Translations under genes and position numbers: made by a program | NCBI GenBank assembly: GCA_028818855.1 | Contig: JAPPMY010000124.1 | Span: 1-64,000 of the forward strand | Direction of reading: 5' to 3' | DNA length: 64,000 nucleotides | Source of the DNA: Rhodospirillales bacterium | Lineage (GTDB): Bacteria; Pseudomonadota; Alphaproteobacteria; UBA828 | The notes under the pieces: model-generated | The model's database searches: none | Seen by the model: the letters and a program-made list of their open reading frames with translations, nothing else | Told to the model about the DNA's origin: nothing | Part shown: piece after piece, positions 36,257 through 45,049 of the stretch | How the letters are laid out: each line of letters starts with the position of its first letter | How positions within the stretch are numbered: position 1 is the stretch's first letter

Positions 36257-37290
36257 CAGCGGGTCGCCAGCGGGCAGCAGCGGTGAGGGGCCGGGCAGAG
36301 CCGGTCGCCCTCGCCGGAGGCGAGGCCGCCATCGCGTTCAAGCGCCCCGCGCACGAGATCGGCCAGGGCCGCGATGAACGAGGGGTGGGTGCCGAGCGCG
36401 GGCACCCGGTGGTAGGCGGGGACGCCCGCCGCCCGGGCATGGTCGCGGTAGGTGACGTCCAGCTCCACCAGGGTCTCGCTGTGCTCGGAGACGAAAGCGA
36501 TAGGCACGATTACGACGGGGACCCGGTCGCGGCCGGCACGGTCGATCTCGTCTGCGATGGAGGGCTCCAGCCACGCCATCGGCCCCACCTTGCTCTGATA
36601 GCAGACGCGCCAGTCGAGCCCGTCGCGATCCAGTCGGGCGACGATTTGCCGCGCGGTCTCCTCCACCTGCCACTGGTAGGGATCGCCGCGGGCGACCACC
36701 TTCCTGGGCAGGCCGTGGGCGGAGAAGAGGAGGCGGGGCTTGCCTGCCTCGGCCGCCGTTGCCAACAGCGGCTCGATCAGCGCCGCGTGGGCCTGGATCA
36801 GCCCGTCCGCGCGGGGGTAGCAGCAGACGGCCTGCGTCGGCGCGGCGATGCCGGCGCTCTCCGCCGCCTTGCGCCAGGCCGCCAGCGAAGACGCCGTGGT
36901 CGTGGTCGAGAACTGGGGGTAGAGGGGCAGCAGCACGACGCGGTCCGGCCGGAAGGCGGCGACCTTGTGCGCCGCCGCCTCGCTCATGGGGTGCCAGTAG
37001 CGCATGGCGACGGTGACGGCCGCCTCGCCGCAATCCTCCAGGGCGCGGGCCAGCGCGGTCGCCTGCGCCTCGGTCTCGGCAAGCAGGGGTGAGCGGCCGC
37101 CGATGGTGCGATAGATGTCCCGCGCCTCTGGCCCGCGCCGGCGCGCGATCAACCAGGCGATCAGGCGGCGGAGGGGCGCGGGCGCCCGGATGATCGCCGG
37201 ATCGCGGAAGAGGTTGAGAAGGAAGGGCTCGACGGCATCGAGGGAGTCCGGTCCACCGAGGTTGAAGAGGACCACCGCAAGGCGGCTCAT
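36256..37290 (-). CDS. hemH: Ferrochelatase
   Basis: The 344-residue protein inserts Fe2+ into protoporphyrin IX. It shows VVLFNLGGPDS, RYWHPMSEAAAHK, LLPLYPQFSTTTT, FSAHGLP with the catalytic His, and PIAFVSEHSETLVELD. The C-terminal tail has three cysteines (RLCPAPHRCC) and there is an internal Cys pair (AVCCYPRA). Ferrochelatases of some bacteria, including Caulobacter, bind a [2Fe-2S] cluster with such residues, so a cluster is plausible here. Both ends overlap neighbouring hem genes by ATGA junctions. Confidence 0.95.
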   Translation of the reverse strand: MSRLAVVLFNLGGPDSLDAVEPFLLNLFRDPAIIRAPAPLRRLIAWLIARRRGPEARDIYRTIGGRSPLLAETEAQATALARALEDCGEAAVTVAMRYWHPMSEAAAHKVAAFRPDRVVLLPLYPQFSTTTTASSLAAWRKAAESAGIAAPTQAVCCYPRADGLIQAHAALIEPLLATAAEAGKPRLLFSAHGLPRKVVARGDPYQWQVEETARQIVARLDRDGLDWRVCYQSKVGPMAWLEPSIADEIDRAGRDRVPVVIVPIAFVSEHSETLVELDVTYRDHARAAGVPAYHRVPALGTHPSFIAALADLVRGALERDGGLASGEGDRLCPAPHRCCPLATR

Positions 37291-38345
37291 CGCGCGTCCC
37301 CGCCCGGCCAGGACTGCACGATGTCGGCAAGCGCTGCGACGTGATCCGGTGGGGTCCGGGGCAGGACGCCCTCGCCGAGGTTGAACACGAAGGGCCCGTG
37401 AGCGAGCGCGTCCAGGATGGCGCGCGCGGCATGGTGCAACGCATCGCCGCCTGCCACCAGCGCTGCCGGGTCGAGGTTGCCCTGCACCGTGCAATGCGGC
37501 TGCAGGTGCGCGGCTGCCCAGCCTGACGGCACCGTGCTGTCGATGGAGACGGCGTCCACGCCGGTCTCTCCCACGAAGCGCTCAAGGGCGAGGCCTGCGC
37601 CGCGCGGATAGCCGATCACCGGGGCTCCGGGGTGGGCTGCCTTCACGGCGCTCACGATCCGCGCCACGGGCACGATGCACCAGCGCCGGAACGCGCTTTC
37701 GGGCAGGGCGCCGGCCCAGCTATCGAAGACCTGGACCGCATCGGCGCCGGCGTCGAGCTGGGCGATCAGGTGGTCCGCGACCGCCTCCTGAAGCGTCGCG
37801 ATCAGCCGGGCGAAGCTCTCAGGCTCGCGGTAGGCCCAGCCCTTCACGGCCAGGAAATCCCTACTCCTGCCGCCACCCACCATGTAGGTTGCGAGCGTCC
37901 AGGGCGCCCCGGCAAAGCCCAGGACGGTGGCGCGAGCGGGCGCTGCCGCAGAGACCTGCGTCATGGCCTCGTAGACCGGCGCCAGATGCCGCCGCTGGCG
38001 TGCCGGATCGAAGACCGGCAGAGCATCTCCTTCGCGAACCGGCTCCAGGCGTGGGCCTTCGCCCTCCTCGAACCGGAGCGTCACCCCGAGCGCTTCGGCC
38101 ACCACCAGGATGTCGGAGAAGAGGATCACGCCGTCGAGGCTGAAGCGCTTCAAAGGCTGGAGGCTGGCTTCCGTCGCCAGCGCCGGGTCGTAGCAGAGGT
38201 CGAGGAAGGAGCCGGCCTTGGCCCTGAGCGCGCGGTACTCCGGCAGGTAGCGCCCCGCCTGGCGCATGAGCCAGAGCGGCGGGGGCTGGCGCACCTCCCC
38301 CCGAAGCGCCGCGAGGAGCGGCTTGTCGTTTGGGTTCCCGGTCAC
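37287..38345 (-). CDS. hemE: Uroporphyrinogen decarboxylase
   Basis: The 352-residue protein decarboxylates uroporphyrinogen III to coproporphyrinogen III. Conserved parts are PPLWLMRQAGRYLPEYR with substrate-binding Arg, FSDILV, GFAGAPWTLATYM, VQVFDSWAG and the C-terminal FNLGEGVLP. The start is GTG 38345. It is the first gene of a coupled minus-strand haem operon. Its upstream region is the conserved alphaproteobacterial origin position. Confidence 0.96.
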   Translation of the reverse strand: MTGNPNDKPLLAALRGEVRQPPPLWLMRQAGRYLPEYRALRAKAGSFLDLCYDPALATEASLQPLKRFSLDGVILFSDILVVAEALGVTLRFEEGEGPRLEPVREGDALPVFDPARQRRHLAPVYEAMTQVSAAAPARATVLGFAGAPWTLATYMVGGGRSRDFLAVKGWAYREPESFARLIATLQEAVADHLIAQLDAGADAVQVFDSWAGALPESAFRRWCIVPVARIVSAVKAAHPGAPVIGYPRGAGLALERFVGETGVDAVSIDSTVPSGWAAAHLQPHCTVQGNLDPAALVAGGDALHHAARAILDALAHGPFVFNLGEGVLPRTPPDHVAALADIVQSWPGGDAR

Positions 38346-38750
38346 GAATCGGCTCTTTTCCCCGGCTTCGCCAGACTATCTTCAATTAACCTCTTATTGA
38401 TAAGGATGGTTGATGTTGGGAGCCGGGAGGAGGGGATTCTCGCGTTCATCCCGTGCGTGGGCCGGCGCGCGGAGCAGGTGTGTAGGACGGAGCGGCGATG
38501 GTGGAAAAACGGCCAATTGGCGCTTCCGCGAGGCGGTCCGCCAGGGCGGAAAAGCGCGAACAACGTGGAACGACGGGGGCGGCGGGAATGACTCCACCGT
38601 TATCCCCGCTATGCCGAACATGCGGATTGGTCGATCCTACAAGCTGGGAATAAGCTGTAGGGTACGGCCTGCGGCCGCGTTGCCCACGGCTTTTCCAGAT
38701 GCAAGCGTTGAAAAGCGCGCGGCCGCGCAATCGGGAGCCTGAGCGGAACA
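38346..38750. other. oriC: Candidate replication origin (oriC) between hemE and the RP001-type gene
   Basis: No gene is present. The Caulobacter and Rickettsia origins lie between hemE and RP001, and the gene to the right is the RP001-type DUF299 homologue. An AT-rich stretch (38376-38412) contains TTAA-N7-TTGA (38386-38400), close to a CtrA site, and the dyad CTTAT-TG-ATAAG (38393-38404). Near-consensus DnaA boxes (judged against TT[A/T]TNCACA) are at 38500-38508 (complement TTTTCCACC), 38645-38653 (complement TTATTCCCA) and 38691-38699 (TTTTCCAGA), with a weaker TTATCCCCG at 38600. parS lies 8.6 kb away. The assignment rests mainly on gene context. Confidence 0.6.
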
Positions 38751-39566
38751 ATGCGGAGCTTCCACCTGCACCTGGTCTCCGACGCCACCGGCGAGACCTG
38801 CATCACCATTGCGCGTGCGGCGGCGGCGCAGTTCCAGGGCGTGGATGCGGTCGAGCATCTATGGTCGCTGGTGCGCACCGAGAGCCAGCTCCGCCGCGTT
38901 CTCGCCCATGTCGAAGGCGAGCCCGGGGTCGTGATGTTCACCCTGGTCGACCCGCAGCTCCGCGCCCTCCTCCTCGAGGAGTGCGGGCGCATCGACGTTC
39001 CCTGCATCCCGCTTCTCGACACGGCGATCGCGGCTTTGAGCGGCTTTCTCGGCGTGGAGAGCCGCAACCAGCCCGGCCGCCAGCATGTCATGGACGCGGC
39101 CTATCTCAAGCGCATCGAGGCGATGAACTACGCGCTCGGCCACGACGACGGCCGCTCGCCTGCGACGCTCGGCGAGGCGGACATCGTTCTCGTCGGCGTG
39201 TCGCGAACGTCGAAGACGCCCACCTGCTTCTACCTCGCCAACCGCGGCCTCAAGGCCGCGAACGTGCCGTTCGTCCCCGCCTGCCCGCTGCCGCCGGAGC
39301 TTGAGTCGCTCAAGGGTGCGTTGGTCGTCGGCCTCACCTGCCACCCGGAACAGCTCATCGACGTGCGCCGCAGCCGCATGCGCATGATCGGCGACGTCGG
39401 CGAGACCGGCTACGTTGATCCGCTGCAGGTCGAGGAGGAGGTGAGGCAGGCGCGGCGGCTCTTCGCCACGTGCGGATGGCCGGTGATCGACGTGACCCGG
39501 CGTTCGATCGAGGAAACCGCCGCCGCCATCCTGCAGTTGCACGACCGGCGCGCGCAGGCCGGCTGA
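38751..39566 (+). CDS. Pyruvate, phosphate dikinase regulatory protein (DUF299, RP001 type)
   Basis: The 271-residue protein is a bifunctional serine/threonine kinase and phosphorylase family member. It begins FHLHLVSDATGET and carries the nucleotide-binding GVSRTSKTPTCFYLANRG (about 151-168), YVDPLQVEEEV and WPVIDVTRRSIEETAAAIL. It controls pyruvate phosphate dikinase, or PEP synthase, by ADP-dependent phosphorylation. It is the homologue of the Rickettsia RP001 gene beside the origin and heads the plus run to dnaQ. Confidence 0.92.
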   Translation: MRSFHLHLVSDATGETCITIARAAAAQFQGVDAVEHLWSLVRTESQLRRVLAHVEGEPGVVMFTLVDPQLRALLLEECGRIDVPCIPLLDTAIAALSGFLGVESRNQPGRQHVMDAAYLKRIEAMNYALGHDDGRSPATLGEADIVLVGVSRTSKTPTCFYLANRGLKAANVPFVPACPLPPELESLKGALVVGLTCHPEQLIDVRRSRMRMIGDVGETGYVDPLQVEEEVRQARRLFATCGWPVIDVTRRSIEETAAAILQLHDRRAQAG

Positions 39567-39638
39567 GCGGTTGGCGGGGAGCGGGAAGCGTATATGCTGC
39601 GGCGCACCCGAGACGAGATGGGCGAGGAAGCCGGACGC

Positions 39639-40280
39639 ATGGCAGTCGGCGAGGCGAATCCGGCCGCTCACGGAGAGGTCGGCGAGAGACGCCTGGTGCT
39701 CGCCTCCCAGGCGGTGGTGCGGGCGTCGATGCTGCGCGCGGCCGGGCTCTCCTTCACCGTGCAGCCGGCGCGGGTGGATGAGGGCGCAGTCAAGGGCGCC
39801 ATGCGGGGCGAGGACGCCGACGGGCGCGAGACCGCGCGCATGCTCGCCGGCCTCAAGGCGCGGCGGGTGAGCGCGGGCGCGCCCGGCGCCTTCGTCATCG
39901 GCGCCGACCAGCTTCTCGTCTGCGGCGGGCAGTGGTTCGACAAGCCGGTGGACGTGGACGACGCGCGCGGGCAGTTGAGGAGGCTCAGGGGTCGCAGCCA
40001 CACGCTGGTCACGGCAGTCTGCGTGGCCCGCGACGACGCCGAGATCTGGGGCGACGTGGCGTGTCCGGAACTCACGATGCGGCCCTTCTCGGACGCCTTC
40101 CTGGAGCGCTACCTGGAGCGCGCAGGGGACGGCATCCTCGCCTGCGTCGGCGGTTACGAGGCGGAGGGCCTGGGCGCGCAGCTCCTGGCCGAGATCAGGG
40201 GCGACTGGTTCTCGGTTCTCGGCCTGCCGCTCATGCCGCTTCTCGCCTTCCTCCGCGAGCACGGGCTCGTGGAGATATGA
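39639..40280 (+). CDS. maf: Maf-family nucleotide pyrophosphatase
   Basis: The product is a Maf protein: RLVLASQAVVRASMLRAAGLSF, the VDEGAVK segment, IGADQLLVCGGQWFDKPVD with the catalytic Asp, and GGYEAEGLGAQLL. It hydrolyses modified or non-canonical nucleoside triphosphates. LASQAVVR replaces the more usual LASxSPRR and resembles the alphaproteobacterial variant beside aroE. ATG 39639 gives 213 residues and has AGGAAG 8 bp upstream. ATG 39594 would give 228 residues and cannot be excluded. The stop overlaps the aroE start. Confidence 0.88.
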   Translation: MAVGEANPAAHGEVGERRLVLASQAVVRASMLRAAGLSFTVQPARVDEGAVKGAMRGEDADGRETARMLAGLKARRVSAGAPGAFVIGADQLLVCGGQWFDKPVDVDDARGQLRRLRGRSHTLVTAVCVARDDAEIWGDVACPELTMRPFSDAFLERYLERAGDGILACVGGYEAEGLGAQLLAEIRGDWFSVLGLPLMPLLAFLREHGLVEI

Positions 40281-41116
40281 TGCTCACCGGCGCGGCGCGG
40301 CTGGCGGGTGTCATGGGCTGGCCGGTCGCGCACTCGCGCTCGCCCCGCATCCACGGCTACTGGCTCGAGGAGAAGGGGATCGACGGCGCCTACGTGCCGC
40401 TCGCGGTCCGGCCGGAGGCCTTGGGCACGGCGCTCGCAGGGTTGCGGGCTCTCGGCTTTCGCGGCTGCAACCTGACCGCGCCGCACAAGGAGGCCGCGCT
40501 CGCGCACATGGCCTCGCTGTCGCAGACCGCGCGCCGCATCGGCGCCGTGAACACCGTGACCGTGGGCGATGACGGCGCGCTCCACGGCGACAACACCGAT
40601 GGCTTCGGTTTCGTGAGCCACCTCCGCCAGGAAGCGCCGGACTGGGCGCCCGCGTTGCCGGTGGCGATGCTGGGCGCCGGCGGGGCGGCGCGTGCCGTGG
40701 TGGATGCGCTCGCCGCCGCAGGGGTTGCGGAGATCCGCATTGCCAACCGCTCGCCCGCGCGTGCGGCGGCGCTGGCCGGGGCGGCCGGCGACATCGTCCG
40801 CCCCTGCCCCTGGGAAGAGCGGGAGGCCGCGCTCGAAAGCTGCGGCCTGCTGGTCAACACGACGAACCTCGGCCAGGTGGGCAAGGCTCCGCTCGACCTC
40901 GATCTCGGGCGGCTGCCGGCCGCTGCGGTGGTCTACGATCTCGTCTACGCGCCGCTGGAGACGGCGCTGCTTCGGGCGGCGCGGGCGCGGGGCAACACGA
41001 CGGTGGACGGCCTCGGCATGCTGATCCATCAGGCAAGGCCGGGCTTCGCCGCTTGGTTCGGCGCCGAGGCCGAGGCGACAGCGGCGCTCCGCACCTTCGC
41101 CGCAGACGGGCTCTGA
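40277..41116 (+). CDS. aroE: Shikimate dehydrogenase (NADP+)
   Basis: The 279-residue protein has the AroE signatures: GWPVAHSRSPRIHGYWL, CNLTAPHKEAAL with catalytic Lys, NTDGFGF with the partner Asp, the Rossmann loop AMLGAGGAARAV, NRSPARA for NADP specificity, and DGLGMLIHQA. It reduces 3-dehydroshikimate. Two ATG codons in tandem start the frame, and the first overlaps the maf stop. maf-aroE-coaE-dnaQ is a conserved alphaproteobacterial run. Confidence 0.95.
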   Translation: MMLTGAARLAGVMGWPVAHSRSPRIHGYWLEEKGIDGAYVPLAVRPEALGTALAGLRALGFRGCNLTAPHKEAALAHMASLSQTARRIGAVNTVTVGDDGALHGDNTDGFGFVSHLRQEAPDWAPALPVAMLGAGGAARAVVDALAAAGVAEIRIANRSPARAAALAGAAGDIVRPCPWEEREAALESCGLLVNTTNLGQVGKAPLDLDLGRLPAAAVVYDLVYAPLETALLRAARARGNTTVDGLGMLIHQARPGFAAWFGAEAEATAALRTFAADGL

Positions 41117-41128
41117 CGGGCGCGGGCC

Positions 41129-41797
41129 GTGGTCGTCCTTGGGCTCACCGGCTCGATCGGCATGGGCAAGACGACCGTGGCGGGCGCCCTCAAGGCCTGC
41201 GGCGCTGCAGTCTACGATGCCGATGCGGCGGTCCACCGGCTGCTCGCGGCCGGCGGGGCAGCGGTGACGCCGGTGCTCGCGCGCTTTCCCGATGCCGGGA
41301 CGGGCGAGGGTGCCGCGCGGGCGGTCGACCGGGGCACGCTCGGCGCCAAGGTCTTCGCGGACGCTGATGCGCTGGCCGAGCTGGAGGCGATCCTCCACCC
41401 CCTGGTCCGTGCTGGCGAGCGGCGCTTCCTCGCGGCCGGGCAGCGCCGGGGTTGCCGCCTCGCCGTCCTCGACATGCCGCTCCTCTTCGAGACCGGGGGC
41501 GAGGCCAGATGCGACGCCACCCTGGTGGTCTCCGCCCCTGCCGCGGTGCAGCGGGCGCGGGTGCTGGGCCGCGCCAGGATGACCGAGGAGCGGCTGGCTG
41601 CCATCCTCGCGCGCCAGATGCCCGATGCCGAGAAGCGCCGGCGGGCGGACTTCGTGATCCGAACTGGCCTCGACAGGCGGGTATCGCGGCTCGCGGCCCG
41701 GCGGGTCGCGGCGCGGCTTGCCGCCGCGCGGGGCACGCGCTGGCCTTCGTGCTGGGCGGGGGCGCTGATGCAGGATGGAGAAGGTCGCCATGCGTGA
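41129..41797 (+). CDS. coaE: Dephospho-CoA kinase
   Basis: The 222-residue protein starts at GTG 41129 (MVVLGLTGSIGMGKTT) with the P-loop GSIGMGKT. It has DADAAVHRLL, the VLDMPLLFETGG lid segment and RQMPDAEKRRRADFVI. It phosphorylates dephospho-CoA to CoA. The C-terminal tail after about residue 200 is variable. The end overlaps dnaQ by 8 bp. Confidence 0.94.
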   Translation: MVVLGLTGSIGMGKTTVAGALKACGAAVYDADAAVHRLLAAGGAAVTPVLARFPDAGTGEGAARAVDRGTLGAKVFADADALAELEAILHPLVRAGERRFLAAGQRRGCRLAVLDMPLLFETGGEARCDATLVVSAPAAVQRARVLGRARMTEERLAAILARQMPDAEKRRRADFVIRTGLDRRVSRLAARRVAARLAAARGTRWPSCWAGALMQDGEGRHA

Positions 41798-42464
41798 GGT
41801 CGTGCTCGATACCGAGACCACCGGCCTCGACCCCTCGGCCGGGCACAGGATCGTCGAGGTCGGCGCGGTCGAGCTGGTCAACCACATCCCGTCCGGCCGG
41901 CGCTTCCAGCGCTACCTCGACCCCGAGCGCGACATGCCGGAAGGCGCCGAGCGCGTGCACGGGCTCACCAGCGACTTCCTCGCGAAGCAGAACCGCTTCG
42001 CCGACGAGGCCGACGCGATCCTCGAATTCATCGGCGATGCGAAGCTCGTCATGCACAATGCGCCCTTCGACCTGGGCTTCCTCAACGCCGAGCTGGAGCG
42101 CATCGAGAGGCCCCCCATCCCGGCGGAGCGGGCGGTGGACACGCTGGTCATCGCACGCCGGAAGTACCCCGGCGCGCCGGCCAGCCTGGATGCGCTCTGC
42201 AAGCGCTTCGGGATCGACCGCTCCGCGCGAGAGAAGCACGGCGCCCTGCTCGACGCCGAGCTGCTCACCGACGTCTACCTGGAGCTCACCGGCGGCCGCC
42301 AGCCGGCGCTGGGTCTGCAGCAGGCGGCGCCCGCGGCGGTCGCCGCGCCGGCAGCCGGGTCCGCCCGAGAACGGACGCCCCGCGCGCACGCGCCGACCGA
42401 CGCCGAGGCCGCGGCGCACGCCGCCTTCGTCGCCACCCTGAAGGACCCGATCTGGCACGGGTGA
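41790..42464 (+). CDS. dnaQ: DNA polymerase III epsilon subunit (3'-5' exonuclease)
   Basis: The 224-residue protein has Exo I DTETTGLDP, Exo II HNAPFDLGFLNAEL and the Exo III region KHGALLDAELL with catalytic acidic and His residues. An Ala-rich linker (about 180-200) and a C-terminal polymerase-binding tail follow. It proofreads for the replicative polymerase. ATG 41790 has GGAG 8 bp upstream; ATG 41775 would add five residues. It overlaps coaE upstream and the FkbM gene downstream. Confidence 0.94.
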   Translation: MREVVLDTETTGLDPSAGHRIVEVGAVELVNHIPSGRRFQRYLDPERDMPEGAERVHGLTSDFLAKQNRFADEADAILEFIGDAKLVMHNAPFDLGFLNAELERIERPPIPAERAVDTLVIARRKYPGAPASLDALCKRFGIDRSAREKHGALLDAELLTDVYLELTGGRQPALGLQQAAPAAVAAPAAGSARERTPRAHAPTDAEAAAHAAFVATLKDPIWHG

Positions 42465-43204
42465 ATAGCGCCCGTCCGGTCAACGCAAGAGGGATGCGGC
42501 TAACTCTTCGACAGAGAGCGACGTGGTGTGCCCACCTGTGGAAGGCGCTCGTGCGCCAACACCACAGGGACATGATGCCGGTCATTCGCCCCCACGTGCC
42601 GCCTGACGGTGTCGTATTCGATGTTGGCGCGCACGCCGGGCACTTCACCAAACTTTTCGCCGGAATGTGTCCCCAGGGTCACGTCCATGCTTTTGAGCCG
42701 GGCACCTATGCTCTTTCCGTGCTTTACAAGATGAGAGCGGTCAGGCGGCTTTCCAACGTCACCATCCATCCTATCGGCCTTGGCGACGCTAACGACACGG
42801 CCACGCTCGCCGTGCCGCTCAAGCAGTCTGGCAGTGTGGGTTTTGGCCTCAGCTTCATCGGAGACCGAGCCGCGACGGTCCGGCCGACGATGGCGGAGTC
42901 CGTCACCGTGCGTAGGCTGGACGATGTCGTCGAGGAGCGCGGTATCTCGCGTGTCGACTTCATCAAGGTGGATATCGAGGGATCGGAGCTGCGGATGTTG
43001 CTTGGCGCTGAGCGCACGCTGCGACGGTTCAGGCCAACGCTCCTGCTCGAGGTCGTGGATGACTACCTGACCCGTCGCGGCGATAGTTCCGAAGAGCTAG
43101 CGCGTTACCTGAAGGATCTCGACTATGCGCCCAGGAGCGGTTGGAGCGCTTTTGGGCCGCCTGGCGACATCCTGTTCCTTCCCAGAAGTTCTGCGGAGGT
43201 CTGA
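42461..43204 (+). CDS. FkbM family methyltransferase
   Basis: The 247-residue AdoMet methyltransferase has VVFDVGAHAGHFTKLFA (motif I, about 51-67), HAFEPG (motif II), IDFIKVDIEGSE-type motif (VDFIKVDIEGSEL) and the FkbM-typical LLEVVDDYL. Such enzymes O-methylate sugars, lipids or secondary metabolites. The substrate is unknown. The start is GTG 42461 overlapping the dnaQ stop (GTGA); ATG 42494 is an alternative. The base composition is visibly less GC-rich than dnaQ, suggesting insertion into the conserved run. In relatives dnaQ is often followed by secB. Confidence 0.85.
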   Translation: MNSARPVNARGMRLTLRQRATWCAHLWKALVRQHHRDMMPVIRPHVPPDGVVFDVGAHAGHFTKLFAGMCPQGHVHAFEPGTYALSVLYKMRAVRRLSNVTIHPIGLGDANDTATLAVPLKQSGSVGFGLSFIGDRAATVRPTMAESVTVRRLDDVVEERGISRVDFIKVDIEGSELRMLLGAERTLRRFRPTLLLEVVDDYLTRRGDSSEELARYLKDLDYAPRSGWSAFGPPGDILFLPRSSAEV

Positions 43205-43220
43205 ACCCACTGCGGGCCGG

Positions 43221-44072
43221 TCAGCCGATGCGCGCCATGACGCCGCCGTCCACCGGGAGCGCCACGCCGGTGATGAAGCGGCCGGCGTCGGAGGCGAGGA
43301 AGAGCGAGGCCTGGGCCACGTCCCAGGCGCTGCCCATGCCACCCCGGAGCGGGGTCCAGGTGTCGCGGGTGGCGGCGATCTCCTCGCGCGGGCGGCCGTA
43401 GCGGCGGGCTTGCGTGTCCACCGCCATGGGCGTGTCCATGTAGCCGGGCAGGATGGCATTCACGCGCACGCCGTCCGGCGCGCAATCGAGCGCGAGCTGG
43501 CGGGAGAAGGCGATCATGCCGGCCTTGCTGGTCTTGTAGGTGACGGACTTGTAGTCGACCACGGCCGCGATCGACGAGATGTTGGTGATGACGCCGCTGC
43601 CCTGGCCGCGCATGACCGGGACGACGTGCTTGCAGGCCATCACCGTGCCGCGCAGGTTGATCGCCATGACCCGGTCGAAGCTCTCCTCGTCGAGGTCCGC
43701 AAGCGGGGAATCGCCGCCGGTGTAGGCGACGCCCACGTTGTTCTGCAGCACGTCGATGCGCCCGTGGCGGGCGACGACGGCCTCGACCGCCGCGAGCAGC
43801 GCCGCCTCCTCGGTCACGTCTACGACCATCGCCTCGGCGCTGCCGCCGTCCTTCTCGATCATGGCGGCGGTTTCGCGCGCAGACGCGCGGTCCCGGTCGA
43901 GCGCCACCACGTGCGCGCCGGCACGGGCGAAGAGCACGCAGGTGGCCCGGCCGTTGCCGATCACGGGCCCCGGCGTCTGGCCGGCGCCGGCCACGATGGC
44001 GACCCGGCCGCTGAGGCTGAGCGTCGGGCTTTGCCAGGGTGCCGCGCTCGCGGCGGGGGTGTCCTCGGTCAT
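43221..44072 (-). CDS. Short-chain dehydrogenase/reductase
   Basis: The 283-residue SDR has NNVG (about 111-114), ISSIAA with the catalytic Ser, YKTSK with Tyr and Lys, and the C-terminal GVALPVDGG. The cofactor loop reads GAGQTPGPVIGNGRA (29-43), longer than the usual TGxxxGIG, which marks a particular SDR subgroup. An N-terminal extension of about 20 residues precedes the Rossmann fold. It is divergent from the luciferase-like monooxygenase gene. Substrate unknown. Confidence 0.85.
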   Translation of the reverse strand: MTEDTPAASAAPWQSPTLSLSGRVAIVAGAGQTPGPVIGNGRATCVLFARAGAHVVALDRDRASARETAAMIEKDGGSAEAMVVDVTEEAALLAAVEAVVARHGRIDVLQNNVGVAYTGGDSPLADLDEESFDRVMAINLRGTVMACKHVVPVMRGQGSGVITNISSIAAVVDYKSVTYKTSKAGMIAFSRQLALDCAPDGVRVNAILPGYMDTPMAVDTQARRYGRPREEIAATRDTWTPLRGGMGSAWDVAQASLFLASDAGRFITGVALPVDGGVMARIG

Positions 44073-44212
44073 GGCGATGCTCGGGGCGCGGTGGCGGAGT
44101 TAGGGCGGGCAGGCTCCGCGCACGCCTGCGGCTTGTCAAGGCGAACGCCGCGTGAGAGCGTGCGCCGCGCCGGCCACGCCGCGATGCGCCAACCCACCCG
44201 GAGCAGACACCC

Positions 44213-45049
44213 ATGAAGATCGGCGTCACCATCTTCGCCACGGACTATTCCATTGCGCTCACCGAGCTCGCGCCAGCGCTGGAGGAACGGGGGTTCGACG
44301 CGCTCTTCGTGCCCGAGCACACCCACATCCCCACCAGCCGGCGCTCGCCCTGGCGGGGCGGGGCGGAGCTGCCGCCGGAGTACTCCCACACGCTCGATCC
44401 CTTCGTGAGCCTGGCGGCGGCCGCGGCGGTGACGAGCACGATCCGGCTCGGTACGGGGATCTGCCTGGTCACCGAGCGCGACCCCATCGTCACCGCCAAG
44501 GCGGTAGCGAGCCTCGACCTGGTCTCCGGCGGGCGCTTCGATTTCGGCATCGGTGCCGGCTGGAACGCCGAGGAGATGGAACACCACGGCACGCGTTTCG
44601 AGACCCGCTTTCGCCTCATGGAGGACCGGGTCAAGGCGATGCAGGCGATCTGGGCCGAGGACGAGGCTGCCTACGCGGGCGAGTTCACCGCCTTCGAGCC
44701 GAGCTGGTCCTGGCCCAAGCCGGTGCAGAAGCCGCACCCGCCGATCCTGCTGGGCGGCGAGACGGTGCACACCATGCGGCGCGTGATGGACTTCTGCTCA
44801 GGCTGGTTCCCGCGCGGCGCGATGCTGCCCGATCCGGCCGAGGGCATGGCGAGGCTGAGCGCCGCGGCCGAGGACGCAGGCCGCGACCCGGCCACGGTCT
44901 CCGCCACGGTCTTCGGCGCACCGGCCGAGGCCAGATACTTGGACGCCTGCCGCACGGCCGGGATGGACCGCGCCCTGTTGCTGCTGCCCTCCGAAGGGCG
45001 CGACGGGGTGATGCCGCTGGTCGATCGCTACGCTGCGCTCATCGGCTGA
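44213..45049 (+). CDS. Luciferase-like monooxygenase (LLM class, F420/FMN-dependent family)
   Basis: The 278-residue TIM-barrel protein starts MKIGVTIFATDYSI and carries FVPEHTHIP, IRLGTGICLVTERDPIVTAKAVASLDLVSGGRFDFGIGAGWNAEEMEHHG and PPILLGGE, all typical of the bacterial luciferase-like superfamily. Many members are F420-dependent; FMN is also possible and cannot be decided here. Possible partners are the divergent SDR and convergent cytochrome P450. The end overlaps the P450 gene by 11 bp. Confidence 0.87.
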   Translation: MKIGVTIFATDYSIALTELAPALEERGFDALFVPEHTHIPTSRRSPWRGGAELPPEYSHTLDPFVSLAAAAAVTSTIRLGTGICLVTERDPIVTAKAVASLDLVSGGRFDFGIGAGWNAEEMEHHGTRFETRFRLMEDRVKAMQAIWAEDEAAYAGEFTAFEPSWSWPKPVQKPHPPILLGGETVHTMRRVMDFCSGWFPRGAMLPDPAEGMARLSAAAEDAGRDPATVSATVFGAPAEARYLDACRTAGMDRALLLLPSEGRDGVMPLVDRYAALIG

